DNA of 64,000 nucleotides from Parcubacteria group bacterium (lineage in GTDB: Bacteria > Patescibacteria > Paceibacteria > UBA9973 > UBA2103): positions 434,001-498,000 of the forward strand of contig JAQBRE010000002.1 in NCBI GenBank assembly GCA_028286605.1, written 5' to 3'. The position numbers and the translations under genes were made by a program. Shown piece by piece: positions 57,697-64,000 of this stretch; the first letter of the stretch is position 1, and each line of letters starts with the position of its first letter. The notes beneath the pieces were generated by a model, which was not told the DNA's origin, did no database searches, and saw only the letters and a list, made by a program, of their open reading frames with translations.

Positions 57697-58344
57697 TCAG
57701 AGTTCATCAACCCATTCCCAATTCAAAAGCACGCTATTGTCACGCTTTCTCGGGAGCTTGAAGCTAGAGGAGAATTGATGGGTTTGTACCGTGTGCCAGA
57801 ACGTCGTCTTTCTGGTCCAGACCCCCTTGTACACCGATGAGGGGTGGAAGTCATCGAACGCCGGTAGAGTTATTCCGACTCGTACCGTTTCGCGCGGCAT
57901 TATGTTGTCGGGCTTGAAACCCATTTCGTCTTGCATGCCGCGCAAGAGCGTTTTGAGAGGATCTTCACCTTTCTGCATCGTTTCCGAAATTGACCACATT
58001 TCAAGAGGAATCACGTCAGGATAGCCGGGGTAGTTTGGAACGGTTTCGCCATCCTCATATGTCCGACTCATCTCGATGATAAATTTCTTCTGGGTCGGAT
58101 TGCGGATGATGGCGCGGGATGTCATCGCGTCTCGGACCGCTACGCCCGTATCCGAATCTTGATAGATCTTGATTTCTTTGAAATGCTTTTCACGATAGAG
58201 CGTGATGATCTTCTTGCGGGAGTGTCGATCGAATTCTGCAGCGAATTCTTTCCAGTCTTTAGGGAATTCATGCTCGCACGACGCGAGGAATTGAATAGTG
58301 TCCCTGAGGCCCGCGTCGGGGTCCAGGGTGCGAATCGTACCCAT
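57697..58344 (-). CDS. Degenerate Nudix-like protein, unknown
   Basis: A 215-residue soluble protein. Around residue 135 it has KGEDPLKTLLRGMQDEMGF, which has the shape of a Nudix box (Glu-x7-Arg...DExG) but with the first Gly replaced by Glu and RE changed to RG, so hydrolase activity is doubtful. The N-terminal 90 residues are helical and unassigned. The start is the ATG at 58344: GGAG in CCGGAGTGAACCC precedes it, while the open TTG further up (58371) has no such signal. It has its own terminator and belongs to the Shine-Dalgarno class. The family is uncertain. Confidence 0.55.
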   Translation of the reverse strand: MGTIRTLDPDAGLRDTIQFLASCEHEFPKDWKEFAAEFDRHSRKKIITLYREKHFKEIKIYQDSDTGVAVRDAMTSRAIIRNPTQKKFIIEMSRTYEDGETVPNYPGYPDVIPLEMWSISETMQKGEDPLKTLLRGMQDEMGFKPDNIMPRETVRVGITLPAFDDFHPSSVYKGVWTRKTTFWHTVQTHQFSSSFKLPRKRDNSVLLNWEWVDEL

Positions 58345-58425
58345 GGGTTCACTCCGGGTTGAGGGGTTCAAGTCTATCTTGATAGTACCCTAGTATTTGC
58401 CTTTAGCAATATATATGTCGTTATC

Positions 58426-60033
58426 TTAAATAAGCGGCAGGAGCACCATGAACTCACTTCCTTTGCCAACACCCTTGCTGCTCACCGTAACCGAGCCGCC
58501 ATGAGCTCCTACGAAACTCTGCACAAGCGCCAAGCCGATACCCAAACCGTTCTGCGTGCGCTTGCCGGTACCCACCTGATGAAACGGCGTGAAGATATGC
58601 TGGAGCGATTCAGCGGGAATACCTATACCTTCATCCGTAATTTTTATTTCTACAGTACCGTTGTTCTTCTTCAAGACTACGGTGATCGAATCGCCGGAAT
58701 CGGAATATTTGGAAGCGTTCGTAATGAGGTTCGAGAAGATCTGTTCAAGGCGAACAGGATCGCCCGAGACGAATAGAGATTTAATTCCGTCTTTATAGAT
58801 AAGCGTCTGGTGGCGCTCCTTGATATGGTGCGCGGTGGAAAGTATCGCGCGCTTGATGATCATCTCGATGTTCACCCTTTCACGCGTAATACTGAGCTTG
58901 CCTTCAGAAATACGCGAGACGTCGAGCAGGTCATCAAGAAGACGACGGACGATCTTCATACGGCTATCCATCATGTCGAGCGTATCCATTTCTTCTGCAT
59001 CGCGCGGCGCAGAGATCTTCAGGTAGTCGATAGCGCTCACCACGGGCGCGAGCGGGTTACGGAGCTCATGAGCAAGCACTGCGATAAAATCATTCTTGGC
59101 CTGCGATTCCGCACCGATGCGCGCCACTGCGTTTTCAAGAGTAGAAAGCTGTGAGCGCATAAGGGTCGTGTTCAGGCGACGATCCTCCTCCAGAGAAACG
59201 ATGATCAGTATGACAATAGAAATAGTGATAAGAAGCGTCTGTACGGTGAAAAGCTGCACGTTGAACAATTCCGGAGGTACGGTGCTAACAACATTCCACA
59301 CGCCGAAAATACCGGTCAGAAGCAACGCAAGCGTAACGAAACGCGGACGCATGCGCAGCGCGATCCAGAATAACGGAAAGAGAAGCAGATATATCAGATA
59401 GATACCGAACACATCAGCAACCTTGAATACGAAAAGCGCACTGTTTATAACGATAAGCAGTGCGAATATTACGAGCGTCTCGATAGTCTCTGCGCGTGAG
59501 CGGCTAAAGCGTATCTTTCCGAACCAGCGGAGAATAAACGGCGTAACGATAAGAATGCTGAAAATAGCACCGGCATAGTGATGGCCCCAGAAGATACTCG
59601 TATAGGGTGCTCCCAAACTCAACCGGGTGATAGCGTCGAGAGTGGGAAATACGAGCGATGTGATTCCCGCCATCGCAATCAAAGCGAACATATCGCTGTA
59701 TTTGCGGAAGAGGGGATCAACGTTTGACTTGCGCAATATCGACGCGCCAAGAAGAGCCTGAACGACATCTGCTGCGGCGAGTGTTAAAAGATGAGCGGTG
59801 GGAATGTGAAAGGCAAGACCGGCTGTGAGCGAAGCGAGCAGCACGAAGGGCCACAAACGCAGACCACCGAAGAACAGGGCAGCGATACCGATAGCGGTTG
59901 CGGGATATAGCGCCGCCGAAGGCGGCGCAAACGTGGCCGTCAATCCATACACCACGAAATACGACACGAAGAATACTGCGGCCACGCGCAGTTGCTGCAT
60001 CGTATAGATTTGCCGACCATGGAGTTTCATCAT
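58426..60033 (-). CDS. MASE1-type membrane sensor histidine kinase
   Basis: A 535-residue kinase. Residues 10-290 hold eight or more membrane helices with the MASE1 pattern (SAALYPATAIGIAALFFGG, then LADVVQ-like TLAAADVVQALLGA). Then come HisKA with FIAVLAHELRNPLAPV (phosphorylated His), and the ATPase domain with NLITNASKYSDSGD (N box), DEGIGIPAES (G1), and GLGIGLALVQSFVGAHGG (G2). MASE1 sensors respond to unknown membrane signals. The likely partner is the single-domain regulator at 56455-56817. A second ATG at 60030 directly follows the first and fits the TACGAA element (60043-60038) slightly better. Confidence 0.9.
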   Translation of the reverse strand: MMKLHGRQIYTMQQLRVAAVFFVSYFVVYGLTATFAPPSAALYPATAIGIAALFFGGLRLWPFVLLASLTAGLAFHIPTAHLLTLAAADVVQALLGASILRKSNVDPLFRKYSDMFALIAMAGITSLVFPTLDAITRLSLGAPYTSIFWGHHYAGAIFSILIVTPFILRWFGKIRFSRSRAETIETLVIFALLIVINSALFVFKVADVFGIYLIYLLLFPLFWIALRMRPRFVTLALLLTGIFGVWNVVSTVPPELFNVQLFTVQTLLITISIVILIIVSLEEDRRLNTTLMRSQLSTLENAVARIGAESQAKNDFIAVLAHELRNPLAPVVSAIDYLKISAPRDAEEMDTLDMMDSRMKIVRRLLDDLLDVSRISEGKLSITRERVNIEMIIKRAILSTAHHIKERHQTLIYKDGIKSLFVSGDPVRLEQIFSNLITNASKYSDSGDSITVVLKKNNGTVEIKITDEGIGIPAESLQHIFTPFHQVGTGKRTQNGLGIGLALVQSFVGAHGGSVTVSSKGVGKGSEFMVLLPLI

Positions 60034-60057
60034 GGTATTCGTAGGAGTCCGTATGAA

Positions 60058-60192
60058 CTACTTCGCTTTTGAACCTGGATGCTTCGAATCGGGGTGTTTG
60101 CGTGCGAGCTTGATAGCAAGACGCTTCGCTGTCTTCTGCGGGTGCTTGCGTGGACGCTTCGGGCTCACTCCCTGCTTTTTCATTTTTGCCAT
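60058..60192 (-). CDS. Very basic 44-residue protein
   Basis: A tiny protein that begins MAKMKKQGVSPKRPRKHP and continues with a second K/R/H-P repeat unit, RKHPDSKHPGSKAK; about half of its residues are Lys, Arg or His. Such composition suggests RNA or DNA binding, like a ribosome-associated or histone-tail-like peptide. TAAGAT on the minus strand (60207-60202) lies nine bases before the ATG. I do not know a family. Its 3' neighbour is the MASE1 kinase, 24 bases away. Confidence 0.55.
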   Translation of the reverse strand: MAKMKKQGVSPKRPRKHPQKTAKRLAIKLARKHPDSKHPGSKAK

Positions 60193-60209
60193 AGTATTTT
60201 CATCTTACC

Positions 60210-60692
60210 CTAAAAACGCTTACTGTCCATTTTCGCAAGGATACGGTGGATTGTTTTCCAGGTACGCGTCGTTATCTCCTTGCTGTGCTTCTTTTCCATT
60301 GCACCCATGAATTTGGTAGTTTCCTGCGTATTTAGATCAATCACCGTCGGCACTTCCGGCTTGCCATCCTTAAAAAAGGTAACGACGAGGTAGTTCGGCT
60401 TCTCATCCTTGATTCCTTTGAATGGATTTTTACTAACAAGAGCTTCCAGATCCTCTCGGCTTCGTACGATTGTGGTGCTCGTAAAGCCGAGTTGCGCAGG
60501 CAATGCCTTTTCAATCTTCGCCTCTAGTGCCGTTTTACTTTTAGAAGGCGAGTCGAAGACCACATTGCCGCTAGCGATAACCGTGGCGACATTCTTAAAT
60601 CCTAGCGATTCGAATACGCCTTTCAGTTTCTCGCCCTTCATATTCGAATTCATCGGCATGATGCCGCGCAACAGGGCTACGTATGTCGTCAT
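60210..60692 (-). CDS. DUF1697 family protein
   Basis: A 160-residue protein with the DUF1697 opening TYVALLRGIMPMNSNMKGEK, then FESLGFKNVATVIASGNVVF, then a second alpha/beta repeat. The fold is known from structural genomics but no function is established. TAGAGT on the minus strand (60704-60699) ends six bases before the ATG, a leaderless start. Confidence 0.9.
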   Translation of the reverse strand: MTTYVALLRGIMPMNSNMKGEKLKGVFESLGFKNVATVIASGNVVFDSPSKSKTALEAKIEKALPAQLGFTSTTIVRSREDLEALVSKNPFKGIKDEKPNYLVVTFFKDGKPEVPTVIDLNTQETTKFMGAMEKKHSKEITTRTWKTIHRILAKMDSKRF

Positions 60693-60727
60693 GAATACAC
60701 TCTATCAAAGAACCTGTTTGTATAAAA

Positions 60728-60768
60728 AGAAGCCGCAGGCGAGGGATGTATCCTCGTACCTGCGGCAG
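60728..60768 (-). terminator. Terminator of the beta-barrel-like gene
   Basis: On the minus strand GCCGCAGG pairs with CCTGCGGC with an inner stem, followed by TTCTTTTT. Confidence 0.75.
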
Positions 60769-60773
60769 CTGTT

Positions 60774-61628
60774 TTAGTAGAACGAATAGGAGAGCTTGCC
60801 GAAAAGTTTCGGCCCCGGTCTCGTCCAGTCCTTCTCAAGCCTGGGAACCGGATTGAGTCGCGCATCCCGTTGAGGAAGATACTCGAACCGCGTATCTTCC
60901 TTGCTGTACTCGCTGTACGTGGCGCCTAGCGTGCCGACAACGAGGCCGTATAGGAGCCTGCTCACGCCTGCTTCGGCATACCACACGTTCTTGTGAGGAA
61001 CGGCGGTCTCCGAATTGACGTTGTGAACTGAAGTTAAGTTTAGATAGAACTTCGCATCGCTGAGAATGGGCCCGTTGATGCGAACGCCAGCCATATCCCA
61101 GAAGAGCGGATTGTTATGTCCCACCGGAACATCCTTCACCGCCCGAACATAAGGCATGACCTTCAGCGATCCTACGATTTTCACAGGATAGCCGAGCTGG
61201 CCGGTAACCTCGATGTAGTCGTCGCTCATGCCGGCATTGTGGCCCGTGTCGATGAATCGATAGTTGACGGAGCCCAGATATTCGAAGGTGCCGAGCCGCG
61301 TCTGGTCTGCGTTGTGATACGCGAGTTCCAGCTGCTCCTCGTTACCCAAGCCCAAGCGCCCGTAGCTGCGCCCCGAAGAGAGCATGTTCAGCGTGCGCCA
61401 GGTGCCGGTGAAGTGATCGTAAGTGTAGGAGATCGAGGTCTGCGCCACAGTCTTTTCCGGAGCGAGATCGATCCCATAATTCGGATCGAGATGGCCTTGG
61501 GAGAGGCCGATCTCGATCGTGCCGCCGTTACCGTTCGGCGAATTCAATTCTTCCGCATAGGCGGGAGCTGCGTAGAGAACGACAGCGACCAACACGGAAC
61601 GTAAGAGAGTTATTCCATTCGTACGCAT
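60774..61628 (-). CDS. Secreted beta-barrel-like (outer-membrane type) protein
   Basis: A 284-residue exported protein. A signal peptide ends after AAPAYA (about residue 25). The mature part alternates polar and hydrophobic residues in about ten to twelve segments (for example QTSISYTYDHFTG, EEQLELAYHNADQ, KFYLNLTSVHN) and ends in KLFGKLSYSFY, with the aromatic last residue that BAM recognises in Gram-negative outer-membrane proteins. Patescibacteria lack an outer membrane, so the gene is out of place. Signals: TTGACA (61715-61710) with TATACC (61693-61688), GGAAAGG as ribosome-binding site, private terminator. A GTG at 61646 is open; the ATG at 61628 follows the ribosome-binding site and is chosen. 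Confidence 0.7.
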   Translation of the reverse strand: MRTNGITLLRSVLVAVVLYAAPAYAEELNSPNGNGGTIEIGLSQGHLDPNYGIDLAPEKTVAQTSISYTYDHFTGTWRTLNMLSSGRSYGRLGLGNEEQLELAYHNADQTRLGTFEYLGSVNYRFIDTGHNAGMSDDYIEVTGQLGYPVKIVGSLKVMPYVRAVKDVPVGHNNPLFWDMAGVRINGPILSDAKFYLNLTSVHNVNSETAVPHKNVWYAEAGVSRLLYGLVVGTLGATYSEYSKEDTRFEYLPQRDARLNPVPRLEKDWTRPGPKLFGKLSYSFY

Positions 61629-61687
61629 CGTAGTAAGCCTTTCCACTAACTAAGGAACGGGAGGGAATACCCTACCCACTGAAGGCA

Positions 61688-61715
61688 GGTATATAGTAAA
61701 AAATACTTTTGTCAA
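61688..61715 (-). promoter_or_regulatory. Promoter of the beta-barrel-like gene
   Basis: Minus-strand TTGACA and TATACC, 16 bases apart. Confidence 0.5.
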
Positions 61716-61780
61716 ATTATGGGATGAGTACTTCCTATCTTCATGCAATATCCACGAGGAGGAGGTATCATCAGGCGTAT

Positions 61781-62440
61781 ATGACTACACGACGCTATAT
61801 TCTCGCTTCGGGCGCAACTCTCGTATTCGTAGCGGTGCTTATGTATGCAGGTACCAGCCTTGCGCAAGTAAATAATGCTCCGTCTTGCTCGAGCACTATG
61901 CAGAACGTAAACGTGAATCAGACCGCGGTCTTCACTGCTTCAGGCGGCAACGGATCCTATGTGTGGTCTGCTAATAGCTTCAGCTCGATGGGTGATTCTT
62001 CAGGCTCGCAGTTTTTAGTAAGCTTCCCGTCATCCGGTACGAATACCGTTCAGGTACGAAGTAACGGCCAGACAAGCACGTGCTCGATTACGGTTCTTCC
62101 TGCGACGAGCAGCGATTCGAATTTCGTTTCGAACAGTTCCTCATCCGGCACGCTTGAATGTCTTCCTAGCTCGCAAAGCGTTGCAGCAGGACAGACGGCC
62201 TCTCTCACTGCCACCGGCGGCAACGGTTCCTACTTCTGGAACATACCGGAGCTCTCGCTCAATAACCCTACTGGTACCGGCTCATACGTAACGTATGTTA
62301 CTCCGGGCACCCGTACCGTTACGGTAACGAGCGGAGGCGCTTCTGCGACGTGCTCCATAGATGTGATTGGCACCGCAGTTACGCCCGTGGTTACCGTGCC
62401 TGGCCTACCCAATACTGGTGGTGGCTATGGCAAGTGGTAG
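61781..62440 (+). CDS. Secreted protein with LPNTG sortase motif and short tail
   Basis: A 219-residue exported protein. After a signal peptide (about 1-27) come two beta-sandwich repeats, each with a GGNGSYxW motif (about residues 55-62 and 148-155) and paired cysteines, in the style of Ig-like or PKD-like domains. The C-terminus reads VPGLPNTGGGYGKW: an LPxTG motif but with only six residues after it, so the membrane helix and basic tail of a classic sorting signal are missing. The sortase gene starts three bases after the stop, making a substrate-enzyme pair. TATCAT (61766-61771) is nine bases before the ATG. Confidence 0.82.
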   Translation: MTTRRYILASGATLVFVAVLMYAGTSLAQVNNAPSCSSTMQNVNVNQTAVFTASGGNGSYVWSANSFSSMGDSSGSQFLVSFPSSGTNTVQVRSNGQTSTCSITVLPATSSDSNFVSNSSSSGTLECLPSSQSVAAGQTASLTATGGNGSYFWNIPELSLNNPTGTGSYVTYVTPGTRTVTVTSGGASATCSIDVIGTAVTPVVTVPGLPNTGGGYGKW

Positions 62441-62443
62441 CGC

Positions 62444-63115
62444 ATGAATAAGGGACGCTCGCTTTCCTGGCAGGCAGCGCTCGTGCTTCCTCTTGCTGCA
62501 GGCTTTTTCGGTACCGCGATATCAATCGTGATAAGCGATAGCGTGCATGCCGTGATGAACGATGGCGCGAGCGCGCTGCAGAAGATAGCTACCACGACCG
62601 CAGCCTCCGTGCCTACGACGGTTTCTGTGCAGACTGATGACACTACCGCTGCTGGGAATCCTGTACGTCTTATCATTCCCTCAATCGGCATTGATGCTGC
62701 GGTGCAATCGGTAGGTATTGCCGAAACGGGTACCGGAGATATCGGTACTCCAAATAATGCGACAGATGTCGCATGGTATAACCGCGGGCCGGTGCCCGGA
62801 TCTCCTGGTATCGCTATTATCGACGGCCATCTTGATACCCATACCGTTCCTGAAGCGGTGTTCTATCATCTTGGAGATCTCACCGAAGGGGAGAGCATCT
62901 ATGTAACGGACCGAGCCGGCGTGCAGCAACGGTTCGTGGTTACGGGGCGACAGCAACTTGCCTACGATGCAGACACCAGCATGCTTTTCGTACATTCTAA
63001 TACGCCACAGATTGCCCTTATAACATGCGCGGGCGATTGGGTGCCGGATAAGCACGAGTATACCGATCGCGTCGTGGTATTCGCCACGCTCGCAAACGAG
63101 AGCGTGCATATCTAA
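62444..63115 (+). CDS. Sortase (class D/E/F-like transpeptidase)
   Basis: A 223-residue membrane-anchored cysteine transpeptidase. One N-terminal membrane helix (about 10-30), a Thr/Ser/Ala linker, then the sortase barrel: RLIIPSIGIDAAVQSVG, the catalytic His in IDGHLDTH, the catalytic Cys in LITCAGDW, and the catalytic Arg in YTDRVVVFA. It cleaves between Thr and Gly of LPxTG and attaches the protein to an amine acceptor. The gene directly upstream codes a protein with LPNTG, its probable substrate. Confidence 0.92.
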   Translation: MNKGRSLSWQAALVLPLAAGFFGTAISIVISDSVHAVMNDGASALQKIATTTAASVPTTVSVQTDDTTAAGNPVRLIIPSIGIDAAVQSVGIAETGTGDIGTPNNATDVAWYNRGPVPGSPGIAIIDGHLDTHTVPEAVFYHLGDLTEGESIYVTDRAGVQQRFVVTGRQQLAYDADTSMLFVHSNTPQIALITCAGDWVPDKHEYTDRVVVFATLANESVHI

Positions 63116-63130
63116 AAACCTGAACGGCGT

Positions 63131-64000
63131 TTAACCCTTTGATGGTTGGTATCGTAGAAGAGTGAGCGTCATGCCAGCATACTGTGGTTTCAGCTCCGCC
63201 ATGACAACGTTTGAGAATGGGTCGCTCTTGTAGAGCGCCGTCGTCATTAGTACGTACATCGGACTCGTGGTGCTATAGCCATTCTGAATGAGAATAAAAG
63301 GATCCTTGTCTTTACTATAATATCTAATAGTGTCCCAGTCTGGATCATAGAAGGTAGCGATCGGAAGTGAGGGCTGCGTGCTGAGTATCGTACCAATGGT
63401 ATGTTCTTCATATATCACTGCCTGCGGGCTACTGAAGTCAGATTGATAGTGAAACCCGACGTATATGCTGTTAGCAAACCCAAGTAGGACAATGACAATG
63501 AGTGAGGTCCAAAAGAATCGCTTATGAAGGATGGTCCTGCACTGCACGTACCAGCGTTCAAAGAGTAGAGCACTGATGATCGAGAAAAAGATAATACCTG
63601 GAAGTGCGTAATACGCGATCTTCGTTTGAGCTACCGCGAAGACTAGGAAGATGAAACAGACGCTCGCTACCAAAGCAGCCACCGTGCGATAGCGATTACC
63701 GAGGAATTTCTTGAAAAATAACGAGAGGATACTTGCAAGAAATAAGACACTCCACGGGAACGCAAAAAGAAATGTGTCCCGAACATAAACCCAATTGGAT
63801 TGATAGCCGCCACCATTTACGTTTGAAACGAATCTCTGGAACACCTGATGAAAGAGGTAATCCTGCCAGAATATAAAACCGAACAAATACGTCTCATATA
63901 CATGCCACGGCGCCAAAATAAGCAGCCCTATTGCTGCTCCGATCCAAAGGAATTTGCTTTTTAGCCAAGAAAAATCCTTATCGAATAAGGAAAAAATGAT
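63131..64000 (-). CDS. Membrane glycosyltransferase (ArnT/PMT-like, GT39/GT83), C-terminal part
   Basis: The frame is open through the right edge of the window, so only the last 290 residues are seen. It has at least five membrane helices (for example FPWSVLFLASILSLFF and TSLIVIVLLGFANSIYVGF) and the pattern APWHVYETYLFGFIFWQDY, which matches the lumenal loop of dolichyl-phosphate-mannose and undecaprenyl-phosphate-arabinose transferases. Residues after the last helix form a soluble domain. It likely moves a sugar from a lipid carrier to an envelope acceptor. The catalytic Asp-Glu near the N-terminus is outside the window. Confidence 0.8.
   Translation of the reverse strand: MIFSLFDKDFSWLKSKFLWIGAAIGLLILAPWHVYETYLFGFIFWQDYLFHQVFQRFVSNVNGGGYQSNWVYVRDTFLFAFPWSVLFLASILSLFFKKFLGNRYRTVAALVASVCFIFLVFAVAQTKIAYYALPGIIFFSIISALLFERWYVQCRTILHKRFFWTSLIVIVLLGFANSIYVGFHYQSDFSSPQAVIYEEHTIGTILSTQPSLPIATFYDPDWDTIRYYSKDKDPFILIQNGYSTTSPMYVLMTTALYKSDPFSNVVMAELKPQYAGMTLTLLRYQPSKG

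Overview
The window looks like a chromosome segment of a Candidate Phyla Radiation bacterium (Patescibacteria, probably a Parcubacteria/Kaiserbacteria-type lineage). This rests on family content, not on a marker-gene tree. The signs are DUF5667 and DUF5671 membrane proteins, a VirD4-like DUF87 ATPase next to a huge coiled-coil protein, class E/F-like sortase, SET-domain protein, shortened ATP synthase delta and epsilon subunits, a minimal UvrC, tight packing, and many short membrane-anchored proteins of unknown function.

Layout. 1-7000: HD phosphohydrolase, 23S pseudouridine synthase, ECF sigma factor with a DUF5667 membrane partner, Pif1-like helicase, two anchored unknowns, VIT1-family and holin-4-family membrane proteins. 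7000-14100: an isolated purC, a conjugation/pilus-type ATPase, a long coiled-coil membrane protein, a membrane-anchored FKBP. 14100-25000: lipoprotein, tgt, then a repair block uvrB - histidine kinase - response regulator - uvrA - uvrC. 24900-28100: two unassigned RNA candidates, ddl, tRNA-Ala(UGC), and an ApeA-like HEPN protein. 28300-30800: anchored unknowns and mltG. 30835-36874: complete F1Fo ATP synthase operon atpBEFHAGDC. 36900-41700: a second copy of the RNA motif, NYN and SGNH proteins that overlap at their start codons, two flavodoxin-fold oxidoreductases, ychF, an HNH nuclease. 41732-50600: DUF5671, leuS with an embedded Nudix domain, cell-wall proteins (3D domain, GH18, VanY-type peptidase), SET protein, LexA-type repressor. 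50750-52250: a divergent pair of PEP-CTERM proteins. 52356-64000: cupredoxin-like protein, heterodimeric ABC exporter, response regulator, inositol-phosphatase family protein, MASE1 histidine kinase, DUF1697, a beta-barrel-like secreted protein, an LPxTG substrate with its sortase, and a membrane glycosyltransferase that runs off the window.

The strongest global pattern is a split in gene-start architecture. About 25 genes, on both strands, carry a TATACT-like -10 hexamer that ends only 6-9 bases before the ATG, so transcription should begin at or within a base or two of the start codon (leaderless mRNA), with no Shine-Dalgarno sequence. I used this to choose many starts. A minority of about ten genes instead have a -35/-10 promoter, an untranslated leader, a clear Shine-Dalgarno sequence and usually a private terminator. 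This second set includes purC, the lipoprotein, the two PEP-CTERM proteins, the beta-barrel-like protein, an HNH nuclease and several unknowns. It is enriched in proteins typical of didermic proteobacteria, which suggests either separately acquired cassettes or a distinct expression class.

How the genes work together: UvrA/B/C and LexA form a small DNA-damage set; Ddl, MltG, VanY-type peptidase, 3D protein and GH18 serve cell-wall turnover; the LPxTG protein and sortase form a two-gene surface module; the ATP synthase operon gives energy coupling. No CRISPR array, rRNA, transposase or phage structural gene was seen.
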